The notes beneath the pieces were generated by a model. That model saw nothing but the letters and a program-made list of their open reading frames with translations, was not told the DNA's origin and searched no databases. Of a stretch of DNA of 64,000 nucleotides, positions 8,939 through 18,000 are shown one piece after another. Where the stretch lies: positions 43,775 through 107,774 of IMG/VR virus record IMGVR_UViG_3300050015_000656. The stretch is one strand, 5' to 3'. Both the position numbers and the translations under genes were made by a program. Within the stretch, counting starts at the first letter, position 1, and the number at the start of each line of letters is the position of its first letter. Source of the stretch: a virus.

Positions 8939-9835
8939 TTAGTGTATACCCATGTTTTCCATTTCGATTCCTTCGAATATCAGAACATCGTGAGTATTGT
9001 TATGAATTATTCTTTTGAAATATTTAGTAACGCCAAAGCCGTGTAACTGACCATATTCGTCTTTAACATAAACTTCTTTAATGTCAATAATTTCTTTGAA
9101 AATGTCTGAATCCTCAGATATTTCGAGTGTTTTGAACTTAAGCGGAATTAAGAATTCGAGTTGACGATGCTCAAAGCCGATTTTTTTAACGTGAAGGAAT
9201 TCTGCAAGTTGTTCGATTTTATTAACTGCGTCTTTATTCTCACGTTCAACTTTAAGTGGAAATTCCCAAGACTTAACAACTGCAACCTCAAACTCAATCT
9301 TTTCTTCCTGTGCCTTCTCCATTGCCTCATATAATTTTCCCATTCCAGCCACAATTGGCTTATTGTTGAAGATGTACAGTAATTCCAAGTCATCGTCTTT
9401 GGTACGTCTTTCTTCGTATTCCTTGAGAAATACTTCTTCCATTGTCTTCCCGGCATTTTTATGTTTCTCATCGTAAAATCCATAATGCTCATGTGTTCTA
9501 CCTTGAGTATCTTTCATGCCATATGAAGTGCCGTACTTGTCTGCAGCAACCGCCATTTGATGTGGTGTTGCAGTACGCATGAATTTATCGGCTTTCTTGA
9601 GAATTTCGTAATAATCTTTCACGTACTTTTCGTCTGTTTGTCCTTGATAGAATTTTTCAAGAGTTTGATTTCTATGAAGTTTACGAGTTTCTTTTTTATC
9701 TCTCTCACCCAAATCATTTGGGTCGGCTTTCAGAATTTCCTGTTCGGTGTTATATAATGCAATAGTAATTGCAATTATCATGGTGTGGACCTTGATATAA
9801 CACCAGAAATATATTTTCTTGAAGAAGTCTATCAT
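8939..9835 (-). CDS. Hypothetical membrane-anchored protein
   Basis: 298 residues with the start placed at 9835, where ATG overlaps the TGA of the upstream gene (ATGA). This start gives an N-terminus MIDFFKKIYFWCYIKVHTMI followed by AITIAL, a hydrophobic stretch that may be one membrane helix. A longer reading frame exists upstream but would overlap 9832-10494. The rest is charged, with a long helical stretch (FLKEYEERRTKDDDLELLYI) and a C-terminal beta-rich part. No family recognised. Confidence 0.5.
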   Translation of the reverse strand: MIDFFKKIYFWCYIKVHTMIIAITIALYNTEQEILKADPNDLGERDKKETRKLHRNQTLEKFYQGQTDEKYVKDYYEILKKADKFMRTATPHQMAVAADKYGTSYGMKDTQGRTHEHYGFYDEKHKNAGKTMEEVFLKEYEERRTKDDDLELLYIFNNKPIVAGMGKLYEAMEKAQEEKIEFEVAVVKSWEFPLKVERENKDAVNKIEQLAEFLHVKKIGFEHRQLEFLIPLKFKTLEISEDSDIFKEIIDIKEVYVKDEYGQLHGFGVTKYFKRIIHNNTHDVLIFEGIEMENMGIH

Positions 9836-10494
9836 TTTTGCATGTCGGCTATTATCTGAGACACACTGTCCGGTAATTTTCTTTTCATTGTCCATTGTGA
9901 ACCAAATGTTCCGGGAGTTTCATACTTTTTCGCATTGCGTTCTTCGACAACCTCCAACGGTATTCTGTTAACAATTACATCCAAGTCGTCTTTGAAACTC
10001 TCGTATGAGATAATTCCAAGCGCATGCATTCTTGACAATCTCTGCTCTGGAGTGGTCTTGGCAATGTATTCGTCCATTCTTTTGGTAAGACTGACAACAC
10101 CTGCAGAAACAACTTCGAAGGTTTTGATTTTCTTGTAAAGTTCTCTTTCGAAAACAAATACGTATGCCTTAGATATGTTATAAATAACCTTATCAAATGC
10201 TCGTACATACCATTTTACTGGCAGTGGCTTAAGTTCACCACGTTTATAGTCAACAGCATTATAGAAAAATTTTCTATACTTATCACTGTCGAGAATCTTC
10301 ATGATTTCCTTATACCTTCTTGCTCTTGCATCGTTCCATACAGAAGCAGTTGTAATGTTATTTACCGCAAGGTATTGCATGAATACCGGATGACAATCGT
10401 TTACATAACGACCTGCGAGACTTCTACTTAAATTAGTAAGCCATCTAAAGAGTATGAATCTCTTTTTTTCTTTGTTTTTAGTTGGTATTTTCAT
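9832..10494 (-). CDS. Hypothetical protein
   Basis: 220 residues, basic, mainly helical; no motif that I recognise. It begins with Lys/Arg-rich MKIPTKNKEKKRF and later has a region NDARARRYKEIMKIL. It is 11 nt downstream of the glycosyltransferase and overlaps the next start by four bases (ATGA), so translation of the pair is likely coupled. Conserved operon position suggests a virion or assembly role, without direct support. Confidence 0.45.
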   Translation of the reverse strand: MKIPTKNKEKKRFILFRWLTNLSRSLAGRYVNDCHPVFMQYLAVNNITTASVWNDARARRYKEIMKILDSDKYRKFFYNAVDYKRGELKPLPVKWYVRAFDKVIYNISKAYVFVFERELYKKIKTFEVVSAGVVSLTKRMDEYIAKTTPEQRLSRMHALGIISYESFKDDLDVIVNRIPLEVVEERNAKKYETPGTFGSQWTMKRKLPDSVSQIIADMQK

Positions 10495-10505
10495 TGTTTT
10501 TAGTT

Positions 10506-11888
10506 TTAAACTACTGCCAAAGATTTCATAACTGCAGCTTTGTAAAATTCCGCACGTTTTTTAGTAACTTCGGCAAGATTATATTCTTCTTTAAAGTCCT
10601 CATATAGCTGTTCCCCAAGTTGTTTACGAAGGTCTGCATCTAATATCAGTCTCTTTAAATACTTCTGCCAATACTTTCTGGCATTTTTTTCTGCAGGAAT
10701 CAACACACAATTTTCCATGTGTCTACCATCCACATCGTATGGTGGAATATCTGAACAGACAATTGGAAGTTTCCTTGTCCAACATTCAACCTGTTTCAAA
10801 TTTGACTTCATCCTGTTAAATGGATTGTCGGCAAGTGGTGCGATTACTATATCGGTTTCATCCAATACCTGTGCGTATGTATTGGCTTTCTGTGTCCATC
10901 TACGAGCAAAGTTACCTTCATTATCATACTTCACATTTCTTTCGAAGTTGCCGAGCCATTCGAGATAATCTTTGTCTTGAATATTTCTGTGATTATCGGT
11001 CAAAATCTTTTCGTAAACAAGATATACGCTTTCTTCTGACTTAATATCACGTTGTTCCTGATTGAAAACTTTACCCCTGTACTTTTCTTTTAATGCTTCA
11101 GGTAAACCAGGAATTAAATCAACATTACCACGACTTTTGTTAATTATTTTAACATTACCAATGGTCCAAAGTCCTAATTTCTGCAATTCAGTACCAAATT
11201 CCTGGTTGAATGTAATATCAGTTGTATTACCTTCTGTGTCCCAACCTGCAATAATGACTTTGAATTTATCATGGAGCATTGGGTCACCATTAAGTACATT
11301 GAATACTCCATCGAGTTGTTCAACGTCACCCATGTGAGAAGAACCTGCCATGTAAGTAATTCTTACACGACCATCTGGGTCGGGTTTCCAGTTGTTCTGA
11401 AACTGCTTCATCCAAGTAGGGTCAATACTGTTATAGAACACCATGACATTATCCTTACCTGTCACTTTACGAATTTCGTCCGCAAATATGTCCGTAGTTG
11501 TAGTAACATAGTCAGCAATCTTTAAGTTTTCCAGAATTGGAATATGCATTTTCTTTTCCTGTGCAAGACCATAGAACGGGTGATTCTTATGTAGTTGCCA
11601 GTAGTCGTCAATGTCCACAATCAATATTACACCTGACTTACGCAATTCAGTTGCAAGTAACTGCATCTGTTTTGGGTCGGGAAGAAATTGACGGTGATAA
11701 TGTATAATGTGAAATGTTTTGAGATAATCAATTGTCTTAGGGTCATTAAAGTCTAATTCGGGGTTGATTTCAACATAAAAATCTTCTGAATGATTCCTAT
11801 CGAGTTCCGTTGCCGGGGTTAATGTTCTGAAGTAGTTTACACCTGCTCCATCTAAGTTGTAGAATAAAATTCTAATTTTTCCGTCCAT
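10506..11888 (-). CDS. GT-B glycosyltransferase (GT4-like)
   Basis: 460 residues from the ATG at 11888, which gives MDGKIRILFYNLDGAGVNYF, a typical Rossmann start; an upstream ATG at 11921 would add 11 unlikely residues. The N-domain has IIHYHRQFLP, and VDIDDYW; the linker has NSIDPTW; the C-domain has IRITYMAGSSHMGDVEQL-like nucleotide-sugar sites, then DIVIAPLADNPFN and KQVECWTRKLPIVCSDIPPY. GT4 enzymes transfer a sugar from a nucleotide sugar. The acceptor may be phage DNA, virion protein or the host surface. First gene of the operon, with a GTATTTATA motif at 11928-11935. Confidence 0.8.
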   Translation of the reverse strand: MDGKIRILFYNLDGAGVNYFRTLTPATELDRNHSEDFYVEINPELDFNDPKTIDYLKTFHIIHYHRQFLPDPKQMQLLATELRKSGVILIVDIDDYWQLHKNHPFYGLAQEKKMHIPILENLKIADYVTTTTDIFADEIRKVTGKDNVMVFYNSIDPTWMKQFQNNWKPDPDGRVRITYMAGSSHMGDVEQLDGVFNVLNGDPMLHDKFKVIIAGWDTEGNTTDITFNQEFGTELQKLGLWTIGNVKIINKSRGNVDLIPGLPEALKEKYRGKVFNQEQRDIKSEESVYLVYEKILTDNHRNIQDKDYLEWLGNFERNVKYDNEGNFARRWTQKANTYAQVLDETDIVIAPLADNPFNRMKSNLKQVECWTRKLPIVCSDIPPYDVDGRHMENCVLIPAEKNARKYWQKYLKRLILDADLRKQLGEQLYEDFKEEYNLAEVTKKRAEFYKAAVMKSLAVV

Positions 11889-11927
11889 CTTGTGTTTATA
11901 AAATATTATAAAATTATGCAATTAATT

Positions 11928-11935
11928 ATAAATAC
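11928..11935 (-). promoter_or_regulatory. GTATTTATA motif
   Basis: Minus-strand CGTATTTATAATTAA, 40 nt before the glycosyltransferase start. A small inverted repeat, TGCCA-CT-TGGCA, lies just upstream at about 11954-11966 and could be an operator or a second hairpin of the preceding terminator. Confidence 0.5.
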
Positions 11936-11984
11936 GTAAAAATAGCGGAAAATCTGCCAAGTGGCAAGACATTTTAAAAAAAAA

Positions 11985-12001
11985 GCCAACAAATCGTTGG
12001 C
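11985..12001 (-). terminator. Rho-independent terminator
   Basis: Minus strand: GCCAAC-5 nt-GTTGGC followed by nine T. It ends the operon of 12026-13982. Confidence 0.85.
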
Positions 12002-12025
12002 TTAATATCGTTAAATTAGATTAGG

Positions 12026-12394
12026 TTACTCATTACCAGGAACTTCGGTGTCGTGTAATTTCTTCCCAATCTTTTTTCTTGGAGTAGTGTCAACCCTCAT
12101 ATCAATATTTTTGGGTTCTTCCACAGGTGCTGTTGTAACAACTGGTTTACCTGCATTCATACTATTGTTCAACTCGTTAGTGCTTACTTCGATGACGCTA
12201 ATGAGTTTCTTCACTCTTAATTTATGTACTGAGAGTGGTAATGAATGTATTTGTAAGAAAATAGTTTCACCGGGTTTAACCTGAATACTTTTTCTCTGCA
12301 TAGAATCAACATAGTCAATCGACAGTGTTGTGTTGAATTTCAAATCACGCTTTCCTGCGGTATTTGTTAAGTTTGTTATTTTGTAGTTTGCCAT
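12026..12394 (-). CDS. Hypothetical small protein
   Basis: 122 residues. The first 75 look like a compact beta domain (IQVKPGETIFLQIHSLPLSV), followed by a disordered basic tail with Pro and Thr. No family recognised. It lies 8 nt downstream of the ParB/ART-like gene and just before a terminator, so it is the last gene of a three-gene unit. The fold could be a capsid decoration or head-fibre domain, but this is a guess from composition. Confidence 0.45.
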   Translation of the reverse strand: MANYKITNLTNTAGKRDLKFNTTLSIDYVDSMQRKSIQVKPGETIFLQIHSLPLSVHKLRVKKLISVIEVSTNELNNSMNAGKPVVTTAPVEEPKNIDMRVDTTPRKKIGKKLHDTEVPGNE

Positions 12395-12402
12395 TGTAGT
12401 AG

Positions 12403-13242
12403 TTATTTAAGTCCTTGTATTAATGTATCGCCATATTTAATGCCATCATATCCCATATGCTGTGCTTTTTCGGCAATTGCTTTATTTTTTAAGTTAATTG
12501 GTGGAACTTTATATTGTTCACCTAATTTTTCAAAGTTTACGTGCGGAAACCATGCTTTAGCAAGTACTTCTGCAGGTATTTGGCTGTCCTTATACTCGAT
12601 GCCTAAGTCATTGGTATCAAGTAAGTTTTCAAAATCAATCTGATATTTAATAAATCCTTCAACAGGTGTTAATGTAAAGAAATTTCCAATGACGGACCTT
12701 TCTTTAATTGGTTCTCTACGATACGCAATTATCGACTGGTCATTTTTGCTTGGATTTTCTGATTCAACGCCTGCATTATTTTCTTCAAGTGCTGAAAGAA
12801 ATTCATTGTAGCTTACACCTGAGTTTGTTTGATTATTTGCATTAAGAACATCCTGTCCGACCACTTCTTCCATTTTCTGCACTTCGGTATAGTCATAAAC
12901 GTCCTGTATTTTATTTAAAAGTCTGCAGGCATCTTTAAATTCTAAGTCGATTTTAATTGCTGTCAACGGTAAGTTATCTGTTGTGGCAAAAACATACCGA
13001 TGATGCCCGTCACAGATGGTATTTTCTTTATCAAGCCAAATTGGATTCATATCATTTGGCTTTGCTTTTTCAACATCATCAGAAAAAGTAAATCCTTGTG
13101 ACACATTTAAATTTTTTAACTCTTCTGGACTAATTTGAATGTATTCATAATCAACACCCTCCTCATCGAGTTGTTTCACGACAGCATCAACAGGTGCGCT
13201 AATCTGTGGCAAATAGTACGGCTTGTGTTTCATTCTTATCAT
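12403..13242 (-). CDS. ParB-like and ADP-ribosyltransferase-like two-domain protein
   Basis: 279 residues. Residues about 15-105 resemble a ParB/sulfiredoxin-type domain with MNPIWLDKENTICDGHHRY, where DGHHR corresponds to the conserved DGxHR box. A middle, polar linker follows (about 125-160). The C-terminal part ends in NKAIAEKAQHMGYDGIKYGD, a phrase found near the end of many ART-fold and phage-delivered toxin domains, although no complete R-S-E or H-Y-E triad is clear. The start overlaps the stop of the nuclease 13239-13982 (ATGA). A modifying protein acting on host or phage proteins is possible. Confidence 0.5.
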   Translation of the reverse strand: MIRMKHKPYYLPQISAPVDAVVKQLDEEGVDYEYIQISPEELKNLNVSQGFTFSDDVEKAKPNDMNPIWLDKENTICDGHHRYVFATTDNLPLTAIKIDLEFKDACRLLNKIQDVYDYTEVQKMEEVVGQDVLNANNQTNSGVSYNEFLSALEENNAGVESENPSKNDQSIIAYRREPIKERSVIGNFFTLTPVEGFIKYQIDFENLLDTNDLGIEYKDSQIPAEVLAKAWFPHVNFEKLGEQYKVPPINLKNKAIAEKAQHMGYDGIKYGDTLIQGLK

Positions 13243-13982
13243 ATTACTGACAAATTTTTTAATTCACATTCTAATGCTTCTTTAACAGTGCCTAATACAG
13301 AATAAGGTATTTTAATTAATTTATAGCCATTGTTAATAGCATAATTAATTTTAATTTTGTCACGTTTTTTTGTATCCAATAAAGCATTGTCACCACCAAA
13401 AAAATCAACAGATTTATAATGTTGAATTCCATCGAACTCTATGAATATTTTATGTTTGGGTAGATAAAAATCATAATATAAATTCGAAACAGATTTTAAA
13501 TTATTAAATGTTACTTCACGCTCAAAGTTAATGTTGTGTTTCAACAAAATATTTGCTATTTGTTCTTCATTATGTGAAGCACGACATTTTCTACATCCAT
13601 ATCCATGTAAATGTGCATGGGGCGTTTGTTCAAATTTACCATGCTTATTACAAATAATCGTTATTTTGTTTTCATATCCACCATATTTTACTAACGAATA
13701 ATCAAATCTATTGCCGTGCATTTCTTTTGCTTTTTCAATAAAAGTTTCATTGGTGAACCTATTTTCTTTTGAGATTTTTTCGTATTGACATTTCTTACAC
13801 CCATATCCCGTTAAATGGTCATTCGGTGTTTGCAAAAATTCTCCATGTTTAGTACAAATAATAATAACTTTATTTTTGTTGCCAACATACTCAACTTTCG
13901 AATAATCATATTTATCACCATGTTTATTTAGTGATTTTAATATGAATTCTCCTGTGTTTGATTTTTTTGTTGACCTAATCAT
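13239..13982 (-). CDS. Vsr/PD-(D/E)XK homing endonuclease with zinc repeats
   Basis: 247 residues, paralogue of 6823-7515. Two repeats (FILKSLNKHGDKYDYSKVEY and FIEKAKEMHGNRFDYSLVKY) each end with a Cys pair (GCKKC, GCRKC). The nuclease domain has YDFYLPKHKIFIEFDGIQHY, and LIKIPYS. It leads its transcript, with a perfect GTATTTATAGTAAAA motif at 13997-14004, and its TGA overlaps the ATG of 12403-13242, so the mobile gene now carries the promoter for the genes behind it. Confidence 0.8.
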   Translation of the reverse strand: MIRSTKKSNTGEFILKSLNKHGDKYDYSKVEYVGNKNKVIIICTKHGEFLQTPNDHLTGYGCKKCQYEKISKENRFTNETFIEKAKEMHGNRFDYSLVKYGGYENKITIICNKHGKFEQTPHAHLHGYGCRKCRASHNEEQIANILLKHNINFEREVTFNNLKSVSNLYYDFYLPKHKIFIEFDGIQHYKSVDFFGGDNALLDTKKRDKIKINYAINNGYKLIKIPYSVLGTVKEALECELKNLSVI

Positions 13983-13996
13983 AGAATTATTTTACT

Positions 13997-14004
13997 ATAA
14001 ATAC
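13997..14004 (-). promoter_or_regulatory. GTATTTATAGTAAA motif
   Basis: Minus strand, 14 nt before the start at 13982 and just after the stop of the HAD gene at 14006. One of the strongest copies. Confidence 0.55.
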
Positions 14005-14005
14005 A

Positions 14006-14575
14006 TCAGATTATAATTTTTTTTAGTTCGTCTTGAATAATGCATAATGCATTCTGACTTCGACTTGTTTCTGTCAAAGCAATAGTACCTTCAGTTGCAC
14101 GATAAATATTAAATTCAACACCCGATGGTAGTTTACTTCTGATTTCTTCGTATGCTTCAATATCAACATCACGGTCCTCATAGACGTTTATTACCTTCAA
14201 GTCTGGTAGTTGCTGTACATAACGCATAACCTTAACACCTTTGTTGCCTTCTGCACGTTTCATGTCAAATTTATCGACTTTGATTTTATTTGCATCAAGT
14301 ACTGCTTCAACTTCTGAACGTAGTTTTTCCATTCTCGATGTTAAAACAATAACATAAGTTCCGGGAGTTACAATCTCTTTTTTGAGTTGTTTTAACACAC
14401 TTGGAAATGGTTTGATGTCAAAAACCTCTAAGTCCAGGCTTTCTGGTCTACCCCACCATCCACTAAATGGATATTCTTTATCCATTTTCTCCGACCATTC
14501 TTTTTTACCTGTTTCTGGCATAGGAGAATTCATAAGTGTCCCGTCAAAATCAAATACTGCTAATCTCTTAATCAT
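14006..14575 (-). CDS. HAD-superfamily protein of the Swiss-army-knife RNA-repair type
   Basis: 189 residues from the ATG at 14575, which overlaps the upstream TGA (ATGA). The N-terminus RLAVFDFDGTLMNSPMPETG is HAD motif I (DxDGT) with the NSP extension seen in HAD domains associated with the Swiss-army-knife RNA-repair proteins; the following GWWGRPESLDLE supports this. Motif II is VIVLTSR, and a late YEDRDVDIEAY gives the acidic pair of motif IV. These enzymes are predicted phosphatases for RNA ends or nucleotides. It is in the same operon as the giant protein that contains CCA-adding and 2H modules. Confidence 0.65.
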   Translation of the reverse strand: MIKRLAVFDFDGTLMNSPMPETGKKEWSEKMDKEYPFSGWWGRPESLDLEVFDIKPFPSVLKQLKKEIVTPGTYVIVLTSRMEKLRSEVEAVLDANKIKVDKFDMKRAEGNKGVKVMRYVQQLPDLKVINVYEDRDVDIEAYEEIRSKLPSGVEFNIYRATEGTIALTETSRSQNALCIIQDELKKIII

Positions 14576-15069
14576 AACAAACAATTATATTTTATTTCAT
14601 TAATATTGCTTATCTCTGAGCAATACGGTGCAAATATATCTTTTTTTATTAAATAAATGTTCATTTCCTTAGTAATATTTCCTTCTTGTTGAACGCTAAA
14701 GGTTTCATATCGAGTTTCAGGATGCTCAACAATACAATCGTGAATTCTTTGCTTCTCAATTATGTATGCTGTTTCTCCGTCTGCAATAAGCCAATAATCT
14801 GCTTTGGTAATCAATAAACCCGACCACCTGCCATTACAGCCAACCTCAATACAAATATTGCCCGTAATATAAGACATTTCATCATACTTACATTCAAGAG
14901 TCTTTGAGGATTTACTGAAATCTCCGTTGAAAAGAATTATGTCGTAGAAACTATAATCTTCTCTTTTCATGTTTTTGTATGCGAGAGGTAATACCTTACT
15001 ATTGATATCTTCTAAGACGAATTTTTCAAAATCAAATCCTTTTGCAGATGCTTCTTTCCAACTTGGCAT
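14572..15069 (-). CDS. PD-(D/E)XK nuclease-like protein
   Basis: 165 residues. A short helical start is followed by YDIILFNGD, then TLECKYDEMS, which gives the D-x(n)-E-x-K pattern of a restriction-type nuclease fold, and a later GLLITKADYWLIAD strand. It is wedged between the giant protein gene (2 nt away) and the HAD gene (4-nt overlap), so it is translated with them. The activity could be DNA or RNA cleavage or holding of ends. The alternative is a non-catalytic subunit, since the motif is short. Confidence 0.5.
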   Translation of the reverse strand: MPSWKEASAKGFDFEKFVLEDINSKVLPLAYKNMKREDYSFYDIILFNGDFSKSSKTLECKYDEMSYITGNICIEVGCNGRWSGLLITKADYWLIADGETAYIIEKQRIHDCIVEHPETRYETFSVQQEGNITKEMNIYLIKKDIFAPYCSEISNINEIKYNCLL

Positions 15070-15070
15070 A

Positions 15071-18000
15071 TTATTCTACTTCGGTTACTTTTCCTGTTAA
15101 TATCAATGGTTCACTCAAATTTACCCACATGCTTAATTGATTTGACATCATTGGTTTACCACCCTGTGCACGATTTACGGCAATAGTTATATGTGGCTTC
15201 TTATTCTTTGTGAGATATTTATCCACCACCACACCAACTGCCATAACCATATCATCCATAGAAAATTCTGTGGCTTCCATAACAATAGTCATGCCCAAGA
15301 ATTTCAAATACTCTGGAGCAATCGGACCTAAGTTCATTGTCATGTGATGTGCAATAGTTTCCCAACCTTCGGGAATCATATTACCAAGTCTCTTAAGCAA
15401 TGCTGTACGGGATTTGTCATCAAGCACCACGGCAGTATATTTCACATTTTTATTCATGTCTTCGTCAAGTACTTCGTTATCAACTAATTTGTGATATAAA
15501 TCGTGTTTTAATTTTTCATCATGGCTGAAATCCTCATAATTATTCTGTAAGAATTCCAATACGGATTTATCTGATGCACTTTCATATCCACCTTGATTCC
15601 ACTCATAATATTTATCCGTAAAGAAATTAATATCAACCTGTTGTCCATTTACGTTCCAAGTAGGCTTCTCTTGACCTGTTTCAGGATAACTATATTCGTT
15701 AAGTGTAATTGGTTCGCCTTTAACATTCTCATAATACTCCGGATAAAAATTATATTGAGGATTACGTCTTTTTGCAGCTCTTAAGAAGTCATTAACAATT
15801 TTTATGTTGTCATAATCATATTCATCTGCAGCAAAATCATAACTACTGTCAGCCAAACCGAAATCATTTGTGCTTCCAATTCTGTTTACAAGCATCCATT
15901 CAGTCAAATAATTATACATGGCTTCTGTATCACCCTCAATAAATCCCAATGCTCTACCAATATTACCATGATTAAAATAACCGTCCTTTTGTGCAAGAAA
16001 TAAATTGCCCTCTTGGTCAATTATTCCTCTGACTCCCGGACCGATATTCCGTAATGATTTAGGATTTTCATATATTGGTGACTTTTTACCATTTCTATCT
16101 CTTACCATAGCAACTGGTTCTTCTTCCTGTGCCTGTACTGCACCCCTTGCAATCACGTCTTGTTCTGCACTCTGATTTGGCATGTTAAACATCCTTTCAG
16201 CAGCTTTATCGGCAATACTTTCATCTACACTACCGTCAAGCATAAGTTTATCGCCATCATTGCCTTTATGACCTTTCCAAGTATAAACCAATTCAGTACC
16301 GTTAAGCATTCTGTTCTTCTCGAATGGTTTAATGTACTTCTGTCCTTCTCCGGGTTTAACATACGCAATTGTAATATGTGGATGATAATCGGGGAATGCA
16401 CTTGTATGTGGTAATGCTTTCATTATCTCATTTAATTTTGTAAGTTCTGGAGATTCAACATCGAACTTAACAACATCAAACTTAGGATTACCAGTGAAAA
16501 ACGATATGCCCTTAATTCCTATCTTAATTGGTTCTATCGGCATATTTTTTTCAAACAAACTAAAGCAATCTTCTGAAGTTACTTCATCGTGAAAACCATA
16601 TAATATTGTAGTATGTGGTTCTGTTTCAATTCCATATCCTGGCTCGTCATAAACATCATCAGGAGAAATTATTGACGTAATTTTTGTCCAAATCGGAACG
16701 TCAAGAAACAACATCAGACATCCATATTCTATTTTGTCCGTGGGTTTTACTTCTTCCTTAATCATTTCGCCATTTTGTTTCGCCAAAGCTAATAAATCTT
16801 CACGATTATTCCTAACCTTATCTGCATAAACCTTTAGCAATAATGATTTTTGCATGTCGCCAATTGCCTTACCCTGTAAACCAAGTTGTGACAAATCATT
16901 ACCATTAACAGCTAATTCGTTGACAGTTTTAGGATATTTGCCCTGTTGAAATTCTTCTGAGGCTTTTTGAAGTCCCATTGGAATTATCTGACTCTGTAAT
17001 GCCTGTGGACTTAGCAGATACATATTATGTGCAATTGACCTATCGAGAACATCATGTGTTATGTCGGGTAATGTAAACGCTAATTCAAGTGCTTTAATTT
17101 CCTTATATGTTGGGATATCACCTTTGAGATTATTCTTGTAAAATTCCGAAGGACTCTGAACAGTACCAACTGCCAACAGATAAATAAATTCACCCATTGT
17201 TTTAACATCGGCAATTCTATCGCTAATCTGCTTTGGCTGTCCACCGAAAATCTGTTCATATAAGCCAGTATTCACAAGTAAATCCGCACCCATTTTCACA
17301 TTACCCTTCTTGATTATCTTATCGAATTCCGTTAAAATTCTCTCTGGTGCAATTTCTTTAACCCTCTGGGCATTTTCTTTTATCATCTGCATAGTCTGTG
17401 GCTCAATTGTAAACCCGAAACGTGATGCAAATTGTACTGCACGCAACATTCTCAATGGGTCATCACTGAATGCCTGTGGATTAACAATACGAATAATTTT
17501 GTTTTTAAGGTCTTCTTGACCACCAAATGGGTCAACTATATTACCCTCTGAATCTTTTGCAATAGCATTAATTGTAAAATCCCTGCGTTCCAAGTCTTTT
17601 TCAATCGGTAGTGCATGGTCAGACTTAACATCAAAACCTTGATGACCACCTTCACCCGTAGCTGTTTCAGTACGTGGAATAGCAATGTCAATATCATCGG
17701 TAGCACCCTTTGGCTTGAATTTCAACACACCAAATGATTTACCAACAGCATCTACACGACCATATTTGCCAAGAAGTTGTTCAAGTTCTTCAAACGGCAC
17801 ACCAGTAATAAGCACATCCAAATCTTTGGATTGTTTACCAAGAAATTCATCCCGGACCGCACCACCAACACTATAAATTTTACCACCAAGTTGCTCAACC
17901 TCTTGTTTGAAAGGCAAGTCTTGTAATGACATTATTTCCGCTTCGTTCATGACTGATTCTTCAAGTGCATTATCTCCATAAAAACGTATTGATTCCGCTA

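Noticed and set aside
8503-9018. Long open frame on the plus strand opposite to 8499-9835
   Set aside because: It mirrors two well-supported minus genes, and its protein has the Ser/Leu-rich composition of antisense frames.
14631-14638. TATATTTG, similar to the host-like promoter element, inside the nuclease-like gene
   Set aside because: No TTG or TTTG at the right distance upstream; the gene behind it is coupled to the upstream gene by overlapping codons.
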